The notes beneath the pieces are model-generated. The model ran no database searches, was not told the origin of the DNA, and saw only the letters and a list, made by a program, of their open reading frames with translations. From Lenzites betulinus (lineage: Eukaryota > Basidiomycota > Agaricomycetes > Polyporales > Polyporaceae): a stretch of DNA of 64,000 bases. Shown piece after piece: positions 24,142 through 34,196 of this stretch. The translations under genes were made by a program, and so were the position numbers. Each line of letters opens with the position of its first letter. Within the stretch, counting starts at the first letter, position 1. The stretch lies in assembly GCA_022264855.1 (NCBI GenBank), contig JABYQU010000054.1:1-64000 (forward strand), in the 5' to 3' direction.

Positions 24142-24205
24142 GAATTGAACACCGGACCTGCTGCAAAAGCCTAAGTGAGAGTGACACATGTAAACCACTC
24201 AGCCA
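24142..24205 (-). promoter_or_regulatory. tRNA-type Pol III boxes, left arm
   Basis: On the minus strand the A box TGGCTGAGTGG (24205-24195) is followed by the B box GTTCAATTC (24150-24142). Both fit the Pol III consensus and the spacing of tRNA-derived SINE heads. No foldable tRNA is evident. Confidence 0.6.
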
Positions 24206-24539
24206 CAAGGCTGTACAAATGTTCTGGTTGCGCACGGTACTAGTTCGGATACATTTCTCCAGCTACTAATGGCACCCCAAGTTACTCCAAGTCCTCACGC
24301 AGCGCCAAGCTTCAGCAAGATGTCAGATTCCAGTGATAGAAATGGACCACTCGGCCACAGAACTATACACACTATAGGAGTATATATAGTACTAGTGTTC
24401 ATCCATTCCTTTGGCTACTAACAGCATTATAAGTCCTTATGCAGCACCAAGATCCGGTGAGGACTTGGAGTACCATTAGTAGCTGAGAAAATGTATTTTG
24501 ACTAGTACTGTGAACAACTATAACATTTGTACAGCCCTG

Positions 24540-24603
24540 TGGCTGAGTGGTTTACATGTGTCACTCTCACTTAGGCTTTTGCAGCAGGTCCGGTGTTCAA
24601 TTC
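24540..24603 (+). promoter_or_regulatory. tRNA-type Pol III boxes, right arm
   Basis: Mirror copy of the left-arm signal: A box TGGCTGAGTGG at 24540-24550 and B box GTTCAATTC at 24595-24603. A third A-box-like TGGCCGAGTGG lies on the minus strand near 24341-24353. Confidence 0.6.
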
Positions 24604-26098
24604 CGCTCGCTGCGTGTTCTTTTCGTGGCTGCAACTACAATAGACGCCCACCTCGCTGTGACTGCAACTGCAGATAGGCGCCCGCGTCTCGCGCGTCAGT
24701 GGCTGTGCTGAACGGCGTCTATTTGGCCTTAAACCGCTGAAGTTGCAACTACCGCTATTTATTACACCTAGAAAGTTGCAATAACTGTTGTATACAACTC
24801 ATGGTGCTTATGCCAGGAATCGCGTTCGTCCTCTGACAGTTTCGCAGTCTCTTCCCACTGTGGCGTCTGGATGCATACACAATGGGATTCACTGGCACGG
24901 ATGTCCTGGTAATTATCAACGTACCTCCGCTTCTCGAGCACTCTCGGCTCGTGAACGCTTCTTTGACTTTGTGGCAGAGCCTCGCCTGTATCCGTAAACC
25001 GCCGCTGACTTTGGGGCTTGACGATGACTCAAGTTGATGCTCTCAGCTTCTGATTCTGAACGCAGCTCACGGTGGGACTCGAGATCTAGTCCAAAACCCA
25101 CCGCTTCGAAACCGGAGTCACCATCAGCCGATGAGGGAGGATTAGCTGCAGCAGAGGAGACCGAAGTCGTGCTCGTGTGGCGGCGGTGAGTGGCCCGTCC
25201 CGTTCTCAGTTTCTCTGCAGGAGCTGGAGATAGTTCCTCGGTCTCTTCATTGTCCTCAACCCACGTAGGTGTCTAGAGGATGCTCCAACTTAGTAGTGAT
25301 GTGCCGCTGGGTTTGTGGAATATATCTTACCTCCGCCATCCTTGCTTTCTGTGAGAGGCCTACCCATTCAACATCAGCACTCCGCTCCGACCCGGAATCC
25401 TCCTCCAGGTTGTCTACATCTGAACCCGACCCTCCAACTTCATCCTCCTCGTCGCCTTCGGAAGCAGAGCCAACGGTGCCGCCAATGTTCTTCGAAGTCA
25501 CACCCTTTTCTGGTGCATAGCTATGTCAGTACCCATCGAACGTCTAGACATTGCTGACATACTCTGTTGTCCGGAACGGCTGGCCCTGACTGCCGTCGAA
25601 TCTCCTTCCCTGATGATGTCCACATGCGCATCTGCCTCCTCATCGTCAGACTCAATGGTCAGCTTGGGAGCACTGAAACGACGCCGACGACCTGCTCCTG
25701 TCAAGGTACGAGTGAATTAGAGCGGGGGAACGTGCAGCCTGCTTGGACTGAAATGCTTACCTTTAGCAGGTGGTCGGGGCTGAATGTCGTCTTCCATGTC
25801 GGCAGTGTCATTCAGCAACAGATGCTGCGTATGCGATGCTAGAAGATCAATGTAAGCCGTCTATGTCTATACATGATAAGGTGTCAGTAGATCTCACCAG
25901 ACTTGGTCTTCTTCCCGGCAGGTGCAGCATCGGCTTCGTGTATCGAAGCATTGGACTGCCCTCGCTTGCGACCAGCAGTGGGCTTGTCCAAAGTCCATAC
26001 TTGTGCACGTGAGTGACCATTGTATAGACATCAAGCCTACCTTGTCACTTACGGTGCTTCTCGTATGCAGTGGACTTCGACGCCCGCTTCGCTGGCAT

Positions 26099-26457
26099 GC
26101 GATAATCACGTCAAAAAGACTGAGTATCAAGAATTCAATGATTATGCTCACGTTGAGACCTGGTAAGTGTAGCGGTGTGTTCCTTTGTCACTTTGGTAGA
26201 AGGCTGGGACGCTGAATATTGTCTGGGCATGTTGATTATAGGTGAATATGAGTAGTGTGCGGTCAAGGGAAACAAAAGAGTTGGGGATAAGAAGGTGGGG
26301 CGACAATCGGCCATGCGGCGGGTCGTTCACATCGGAGATCTCAGGTTCGATGGACTAGATTTGCCCATTCCGCCGCGGTGGCTCCACCAGTTTGTCCCAA
26401 ATATTACAATCCAAACTTGCACGCTCTCTACTCTCCTGTTGCAGTTACCTGAGTACT
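26099..26457. promoter_or_regulatory. Divergent promoter region, DUF6532 gene and Plavaka
   Basis: The 359 bp between the two divergent ATGs would have to serve both genes. No recognisable box was identified. Confidence 0.4.
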
Positions 26458-29400
26458 ATGGTGGTCTGTTCTGGATGCACGATCACATTCACCCTTTCGG
26501 GGCGCTCTCGTCACTGGGCACAAACAACTCAGGCCGATTGCCTTGCGGCGGCCGATGAACATCGACTTGGGCTGCTCCATTCAACTTCCAGTGACACTAA
26601 CAACGTAGATCCTCAGCCTTTCCAAGGCGACTACTTCGGGAACTATGAGGTTGAGGATTTCAACGATGATGCCAGTAGGACTGGAACTGGCGCGGAAGCC
26701 GGAGAGGACATCGAGATGCAAGAGAAGTCAGTAGATGTTGACGTGTCTTTTGAAGGTAAGTGCTGCAGCAATGGTACAGACACTCGGGCTCAAGCAACAC
26801 AGAGGACAGTGAATACAACCCAGGCGACGAGGACGAGGACAACAACGAGGAGGATTCCAACACCGACGAAGGAGATGAAGACGAACTCCCAGGCTGGGAG
26901 CCTCCCTTTGAGCCCGAACCCAATCCACCTACATCATCTAGCTCGGAAGACCGCTCTGACCAGCCACTCGACAATGATAACATTGCCAGCAATGGAGCTA
27001 GCTCTACCTCACGTGAAGCCCGACAAGCCGCCGAGAAGAACCTACGATGCAAGACGTTCGTTGTTTGCTATGCACGTCCTCTCACCTCTGGTCCCTCTGG
27101 ATACCTTGCTGTCCTGGGCCCACAGACGCGGCCTACGTATCAGTCATATAAGGCACATGTCGACCGACACAGTTCACAACCATGGGCTCCATTTCAATCA
27201 CAGCTCGATTGGGAGGTTGCACGTTGGGCGAAGATGCGAGGTCCAGGGTCGACAGCAGTATCTGAACTTCTCGCAATCAACGGTGTAAGTGATCACGCCT
27301 CTAGCTTCAAGAACTGCACTAAAATGACGTGCATTCTCTGCTAGCTTGCCGCATCTCTGGGCCTTTCCTTCAAAACATCGCAACAGCTCAACAAACTCAT
27401 TGATGAGCAGATGCCCTCAGGACGACCACAGTTCAAGCGTCGGGAGATCGTTGTCCAAGGCGAGGCCTTCGAGGTTTACTATCGGGATGCTCTCGAGTGT
27501 GTCCGTGCACTCTTTGGTGATCCGGAGTTCGCGAAGCACCTGCTTCTCCTCCCGGAGCATCATTACACCGATGCGAGGAAGAACGTCCGTCTGTACTTTG
27601 ACATCAATACGGGAGATTGGTGGTGGAATATGCAGGTACGAGCTTAACAGTAACTTATGCAAGTACGGAACCTGATGTACGCTATTCATAGAGGAAGCTT
27701 GACAAGAAGCAGGCGGGCGGTACCGTCATTCCCATCATCATCTCTTCCGACAAAACCCAGTTAACCGTCTTCGGTAACAAGTCGGCATATCCAGTTTACC
27801 TGACGATTGGAAACCTCCCGAAGGATATTCGCCGCAAGCCCTCGCATTGCGGCCAGATTCTCTTGGCCTACCTTCCCACATCGAATCTGGAGCATATCAC
27901 TAACAAGGCTGCTCGGCGACGTACTCTTTCCAACCTCTTTCATGCCTGTATGCGTCAGATCCTCTCTCCTCTCCAGGCTGCAGGGGAGGACGGTGTCTCG
28001 ATGGTGAGCGGAGATGGCCAGATGTACCGCTGTCATCCGGTCCTCGCCGCATATGTTGCAGATTACCCAGAACAACTTCTTGTCGCGTGTTGTAAGAAGG
28101 GCGACTGTCCTAAGTGTCCGATTGATCGAGACGAGATGGGGAACTCCACTGACACAGAACGGGCGATCCGTGACATCAACAAGACCATCGACGCCCTCGA
28201 TACATTCGACTCAGGCCCTGCCGCTTACAACACTGCCTGCAAGGACATCGGAATCAAACCCGTCATCCATCCTTTCTGGGAAACTCTTCCGTATGTCAAC
28301 ATCTACGCTGCGATCACTCCCGATATCCTTCACCAGCTGCATCAGGGTGTCGTCAAACACTTGATCTCTTGGATCAAGACTGCCTATGGCCCCATCGAGC
28401 TCGATGCGCGATGTCGCCGTATGCCCCCTAACCACAATCTGCGATACTTTGCCAAGGGTATCTCAAAGCTACAGCGGGTGACTGGCAAAGAACATGCCGA
28501 CATCTGTCGGATTCTCATCGGGCTGATCATCGGCTTGCCCCTTCCTGACGGCATGGTCGCTGCACGCCTGGTACGCGCTACCCGCGCCCTCCTTGACTTC
28601 CTGTACGTTGCTCAGTACCCTGTCCAGACGTCGGAGACTCTCGAGCTTCTTAAAGATGCCCTCACACGGTTCCATACGAACAAGGACATCTTCGTAGACC
28701 TTGGGATACGACTGGGCTTCAACATACCCAAGCTGCACGGTCTGGACCACTACCCATTCTCTATCCGACTCCTTGGCTCCCTAGATAACTTCGACACTCA
28801 GCACTCCGAGCGGCTTCACATCGATTTTGCGAAAGAAGCATATCGTGCAACGAATCGGAAGGACGAGTATTCCCAGATGACGCTATGGCTTGAACGGCGT
28901 GAGAAAGTTCAGCGCCATGAGCTCTTCTTGAGGTGGCGTCTTGCAGAGCAGTCCACCGACGTCCTGGGTGCCGCTGCAGCAACAACTCCCTCTTCGCATC
29001 CCTCTACTAGAGTCTCTGCTACCTCGCTGCCGTCGCACTGCCATCCGCCGCTGCCATCGCCATCACTCCCTCCCCCACCAATGCTCACCTCCATCCAGAT
29101 GACCCGACATCCATCTGCAAAGGGTATTCTGATCTCACGCTTGATCACGGAGTATGGCGCGACCTACATTCGTGATGCTCTTGCTCGGTTTCTAGTCAAG
29201 CACAACCGCCCTGAGCTCACATCGGCCCAGGCAGAACGTGCTGCCTCTGCGTTCTTCATTCCTTTCAACACCGTCTCCGTCTTCCACAAGATCAAGTTCA
29301 AGCTAGGCGATGTCCAAGATTTCCTTGATCGGTCAGTACAACCTACAGACGTTATACATGCACGCCCCGCACGTAAAGACAAATATGGCAAACACGTCCC

Positions 29401-29876
29401 GGGCCGCTTCGACACGGCATTGGTCAACGACGGCAGGGGAACTGTTACCGGTATTGACGGTGAGTAATCCTCATTCGAGCTGGACGTCCTACCGTATAAT
29501 CTTACTCTCGTTGGCAGGATATCGGGTCGGTCAGATCCGTGTTGTATTCACTATCCCGCCTCGCGCCATGGACACCGTGTTCCCCGACCCAAACATATCT
29601 CGCCCTCAGCATCTTGCATATGTTGAGTGGTTCACAGCTTTCACGCAGCCAGATCGCGACCACGGCATGTACAAGGTATCACGTTGTCTAGGTGAGGGGG
29701 GTGTACGCCTAGCTAGTGTATTGGAAGTTCGAAACATCCGTCGAAGCTGTCATTTATTTCCGCATTTTGGCTCGTCTGTTCCGCGGGACTGGGATCGTCA
29801 CAATATTCTTGATAATAGCTCGCATTTCTGGGTTAATCCCTTCGTAGATCGTTTCACATATATGACTGTTTTCTGA
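26458..29876 (+). CDS. Plavaka-type DDE transposase
   Basis: Exons: from 26458 to about 26740, from about 26768 to 27284, 27345-27635, 27692-29459 and 29518-29876. The ATG at 26458 opens a small Cys/His finger (C4, C7, H19, C28). An acidic stretch and LPGWEPP follow, then the Plavaka core: YLTIGNLPKDIRRKPS, the first acidic site in VSGDGQMYRCHPVLAAYVAD, the CCKKGDCPKC zinc knuckle, the second in PDILHQLHQGVVKHL, the third in HSERLHIDFAKEAYRATNR, and the C-terminal HLAYVEWFTAF and SCHLFPHFG. All three catalytic acidic residues remain and the last three exons are open. The first junction is unclear: the frames before and after about 26755 disagree unless a weak GTAGAT donor near 26729 is used, which may be a frameshift. 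Terminal repeats were not found. This is a cut-and-paste transposon related to the KDZ/CACTA groups. Confidence 0.9.
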
Positions 29877-30743
29877 CGCACTGTTCCACGTATCTACTAC
29901 CGCTATGTCACTACATCTTTCGCCGCCGCATCGTACGTATCGCTTGAAAGCTGTGGCCATGTGTTGTTCTACTACAGCTGGGATAATCTCAATTAGTTGG
30001 TAATTATATCGCTGGTAGAGAAGCGGCGAGCGAGTGAGTAGTATCAGTTCCATAAGTTTGCGGTAAGCACTTTTATATATCTAATTCGGAGGAGGGGATT
30101 TTCCTGATGGCGGACGGGGAGCAAGATTTATCGAAAAGGAACCCCGCACGGTGCATCTCCAAAAACGTACCGCGTGTAACCCGTTGAAGGTAGCATGCAG
30201 CAGGCCACCCTGTATCATCACGCGGTGTCTTGCTGTTTCTGTGGGGGTGTGGGGGATTGCGTGTCGGTCCGGCGCCCCGGACCCGGGGCTTCTCTGCGTG
30301 AGCTGTGGGCTCCGGTGGTCCATGTGGGTTTCGGCTCAGCTTGGGGGTGCCGTCGGGGGGTGGGGGCGGTCTGGGAAGCGCAGCAGGGGTCGCTGCATAT
30401 GATCTGACTCACCCCGAAAAGGGAATGCCAACAAGTCAATATGTGGCGCTCCAGTACTATAGAAGCACGCTACCAGAACCGCAGAAGGAGATACACCTCA
30501 CTGAGTCACCTGCACTAGTACTGGACCCTGGTGGTTCGATTGCGGGTTTGTAGTTGTCATTTTTCTTTTTGGAAGTACGGCCTATGTACTTCCGACGTGA
30601 CCCTATAAAAGAACGCTGCTCATGAGCCCAAGTTTGCTGCAACCTCCCCGAGCTGTGATCACCGTGTCCTTCCCAAAACCTCACATCCAAACCCTTGTCT
30701 GATACTTTTGATTTATCTGAGAACCATCGTGTTGTCTTCAAGG
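29877..30743. other. Gene-free stretch after the transposase
   Basis: No gene seen. A G-rich tract lies at 30235-30395. Any downstream end of the Plavaka element should be here, but I could not define it. Confidence 0.45.
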
Positions 30744-33025
30744 ATGGATGACATATTATCAGACACCGGCGCAGACGACTCGGATGGCACTACAGTCTTC
30801 GTCCTTCAGCCACCCAGAGTGTCATCATCCTTTGAACGGGTACGTCAAGGTTTCTCTACCTTATTACTTACTACTATATCACAGCCCTGTTGCTTACATT
30901 GCGTTCACCCACTGGCACCGCAGCGACTGGCAGACACTTATCGTCATGGAACAACCCTCAAAGAGGATTCCCCACCCGGGGTATACTTCAAGGATGGCAA
31001 ACTTGTTTTGATACACTTCCCGGACTTGTCAGACACCGATCATTTGACCGATCAGGATTTGGCACCGTCCGAGTCTGGGTCCGACACTGCAGTTGATACC
31101 TCAAGCTCAGAGAGCTCCACGGAGGTGAGAGAATGCTATATAGTAGTACCACAAGTTAGCTCATTGTCTGAGTAACATTCTTTAAATTGTAGGAGGACTC
31201 GGAGGTCGAGAACTCGCCGCTGAATAGGTCTCCATCACTTCAGAAGAATAAATCTCTGCTCAGAGCAACAACACCCCCACGTAGCCATGCCCATGTGGGT
31301 TCGAGTTGGAGGCCACATGATGGCACATATTTGGGTTTATCCTCTAATGTTGAATTTGTGAAACGGACGAATCAAGAACCCGACTGCTGTTCGTGTCTCC
31401 TGTCTGTTGGAAAGGGACCCAGACTGACCAAATTCAACCTATGGCAGATGAATACTACTTCGTGAATCTGGTGCGCACATTTCTTCCGCTGCAATAACTT
31501 TGATTAATAGGATCTGATTTCCGTCCGATCAGGTTACAACACAATTTGACAGCCACTACTCTAACAACAAAGAGGAGGAACTATTTCGACTGGAAGTAGA
31601 TACTGGTAAGCATAATATCCGCTCAAGACTTTACTGTATTTACACTAGTATCTATTAACGGTTCGCTCTGTGCAGGGAGCGACGTGACGTAAGATTAATG
31701 CTTTCCCTTCTTATATCTAATCTGACTGCTCAATGCACCAGGTGGGTTTTGACATCAGGAGTTTATAAACTCCCACCAGACTCCAAAAAAACTGCGGACA
31801 CCATAACAACTCCCGTGCACCTCAGGGCATATGATGCAGATGAACTGGGCGCCCATTCTGTAATGGTCAACGTTGGAATCGACCTCGACTGCCCGCCACC
31901 TGTTACAGAGGCTAACATTGAGAGACTTTGTGATGGAGTTGTCAAGTATGCGGACCTGTCGCGAGTCAGTGAGTGATCTAACTTTGTGTTTGATCCCCTA
32001 ATGTGCTAATGTTTCTCCATTGGAAGTGATCAAGCTCGTCAAATGTGCGCCAGAACGCCGCTGGAAATTCATGGATAGTATGGAATGGGGCAGCAAAGTT
32101 TACCAGAGACCCCTAGACTTGACTGATAGGTTCCGTATGGGGGCCTGTTGCGCTGCAACTAAGGAGCTAGTTGTTGAACAATTCTATGATGGACTACTCG
32201 GGCTTGGCCCTTCTTGGTGAGATTGCATACAATAACTGTTGCATGGCTTACATCATGCAATGTGATACTAGGTATCAAGGCCTTGAAGGAATCACCGGGC
32301 GAGGAGATGCTGAGACTACTGCACCGGTGCGTCATCCAAGTCATGCATGCTTTACTGCCACGTCTGCACCCTCTTGGAAGTGCTTTCTCATGCAAGTACA
32401 CACAGAGTGTCTTATCCAGGCTCGCAAGAAAGCTCAAGCATCATCGTGATGTATGCACTCGAGGTTGTACATGTCATCCACTGCCAAACTGACTTGATTA
32501 TGAATGTTAATGTCAGAGCCGCGGTGGGCATGGTGGAGTAGCCATGTATTTCATCATCCCGCCATTAGTATTGTCCAATACAAGTCCCGCAGAAAGAAAA
32601 CAGTGGTTCGTGTGCTATTTGGCTCATATCACTTAATGCCATGAGGCCTCTGACTGTCCATACAGGGTGCCAGGGGTCCTTGCATTCCAGAAATGGCCAT
32701 TCACCCATAAGCCACCGTTTGCCTGGTCTAAGCCGATCCCAATTGGCCTGAGTCGTGCTCGTTGAGATGTGCCGTTGATCCGGATGAGGATCCTGCACTT
32801 TACCTCACCCTCTGACGGATCTGACAGCCCCAACAGCTTTTCCACTCAGGAGCTCATCAACAATTGTACTGTCCTGCTGGATTTTGATTTGAGCGGAAAG
32901 TTGTATGCTGTCGATACCGGTACGTGACTGTATAATTTCATTTCTTGAATATATATGCTAATGTGAACATATATATACCTTAGGGACGAGTGTGTCATAC
33001 TTCCCGACGGACGTTGATACGGTAA
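30744..33025 (+). pseudogene. A1 aspartic peptidase paralogue, truncated and stop-containing
   Basis: Colinear with the gene at 1911-4494. The N-terminal exon 30744-30839 (MDDILSDTGA) ends at the same point and in the same phase, and the next exon starts at 30924. An exon ending at 31605 carries FRLEVDTG, followed by the 13-nt exon 31676-31688 and an exon from 31742, together reading DTGSDVTWV. The FYDGLLGLGPSW motif lies at 32185-32220. The second active site AVDTG ends at 32919 and resumes at 32984 as TSVSYFP. A TGA at 32763-32765 interrupts the C-terminal lobe, and similarity stops at about 33025, where a CpG-dense sequence begins, so about 150 residues are missing. Both catalytic Asp survive, but the gene cannot make a full peptidase. 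The TGA could derive from CGA by loss of methylated C. Confidence 0.82.
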
Positions 33026-34094
33026 GAGGTGCTCTGACGGCCGATAGCCGAGGGGTAGAGGACGTCTAGGTGTGTGATGAAGGGGAGTAAGGTCTCGAGC
33101 TCCCTAGGTTCGCTAGTAGGCCGGCCCGCGTACTGTTCGCGCGCTAGCAGAAGGGAAGCCTCTCGCGCACAAGGCAAGAGCGCGCGCGGACTCGCGCTGT
33201 AGAAGGGCGCGCGCGGAGGTAAGCTCGGTAACGCAACGCGCGCAGGAATAACGCAACGCTCGCAGTCAGCCGCGGGGCTTCGCAACGCAGTACGCCCGCA
33301 GTAAAACGCAGGAGAAACGGAATAGACGCAATATACGCAACTGACGGTACGCTGTCACAGCGGAGAGGTCTCCAGTCGTCCTGCCTTGAAGGGGAAGCTG
33401 TTGCTCGTCAAGAAGCGTGAGGGACACGTTCCCAGCAGTTGAGAGAGTGAGGGGTGGATTGTCTGGGGGGTTCGAATGCCCCGAAATGACTATGTACAAG
33501 AATGCCCGCAGGCTGAATCAAAAACACGTGCTACCACACGGAAGATAAGCGGAAACCGGGCCCGGGATGCCTCGCGCGCCGGGCGCACTCGCCGCGCGCG
33601 ATCCGACTCTTCGCGCGCCTCGTGCGCGCGCCACTGATGCGCCCAGCGGACCCGCGCGCGCGAGCAGCTAGGGCAGAGGGCTCTGGATAGCGACAGGCAT
33701 CGCGCGCGCCGTGGTGAAGTGCCCCGCGCGCATCTTGACCTTGCGCGCGATGGGCTACGCGCACTGCGCGCGCGACGTAGGGGGTACCGAAGTGTGCGGT
33801 GGGCTCTGCGCGCGCTGTGGTTGGCGTGCGCGCGCAAGGGTGGAGAAGGAGGGTTTCTGGCCTGGAACGCCTGTGGAGTGTATCAACGTCGTCAAAACTC
33901 TCTCCGCTACGTTCACGCCTCAATCGGGGACTACTACCGCAGCCGCACAAGCTACAGAAGAAGTCAAGCCAAGTTACAAGGTCCCTGTCGACTCGGAGTT
34001 TAGGCGGCCGCGAAACCACTTGTTTGTTGTTTTTGACTTCTCTTCCGAAATCCGCTTGAACGCCGATGGCACACCCGCCAAGGGCAACGGAGGC
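33026..34094. repeat. CpG-dense block with recurring CGCGCG
   Basis: About 20 CGCGCG-type runs occur between 33130 and 33840, often 20-40 bases apart, together with ACGCAACGC repeats at 33225-33340. The block begins where the peptidase relic ends. Long open frames on both strands here follow from the base composition and show no protein motif. Confidence 0.5.
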
Positions 34095-34196
34095 ATGGCA
34101 CCCGCCGAGGGCCATGGCACACCCGCCGAGGGCCATGGCACACCCGCCGAGGGCCATGGCACACCCGCCGAGGGCCATGGCACACCCACCGAGGGC
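34095..34196 (+). repeat. Minisatellite, 21-bp unit
   Basis: Four complete 21-bp units (CATGGCACACCCGCCGAGGG plus C), the last with one change, follow a partial unit. The unit is a multiple of three, so it stays open in both directions (HGTPAEG on plus, MALGGCA on minus). No conserved protein is recognised around it. Confidence 0.85.

Larger units (their letters stand above)
23945..24799. mobile_element. Fold-back (MITE-like) element with 8-bp target duplication
   Basis: CATGGTGC flanks the element at 23937-23944 and 24800-24807. Inside are two inverted arms of about 280 bp that are almost identical (outer core TATACAACAGTTATTGCAAC, at about 23950 and 24778). They are followed inward by another 100 bp or so of weaker pairing. 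No transposase frame. An 8-bp duplication is typical of hAT transposases, which may have mobilised it. Each arm carries tRNA-type Pol III A and B boxes, so the arms may be two SINE copies in opposite orientation. It sits inside an exon of the DUF6532 gene. Confidence 0.85.
22641..26098 (-). pseudogene. DUF6532 gene interrupted by a fold-back element
   Basis: Exons: 26098-26053, 25999-25898, 25838-25761, 25697-25563, 25509-25331, 25272-24925, 24905-23905 (carrying the insertion), 23850-23485, 23428-23270, 23221-23015, 22945-22788 and 22725-22641. Without the insert the phases close to 666 aa. The first half is Ser/Glu/Lys-rich and probably nuclear (MPAKRASKSTAYEKH). The second half shows the DUF6532 pattern of basidiomycetes: ISIYKVSRSILFDNAFPDDG, LATIPSQRISTLRGPVKK, LRYIYPW, PFQNEAILEVVGACFF, DWRGGNRPKKP and a C-terminal LDLDGM. 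The function of DUF6532 is unknown. The seventh exon is split by an 855-bp element plus an 8-bp duplication, so this copy should be dead unless the insert is spliced out. One intron (23484-23429) starts with GC. Confidence 0.85.

Noticed and set aside
30525..30550. GGTTCGATTG resembling a tRNA T-loop
   Set aside because: The last consensus base is wrong and no A box or acceptor stem precedes it.
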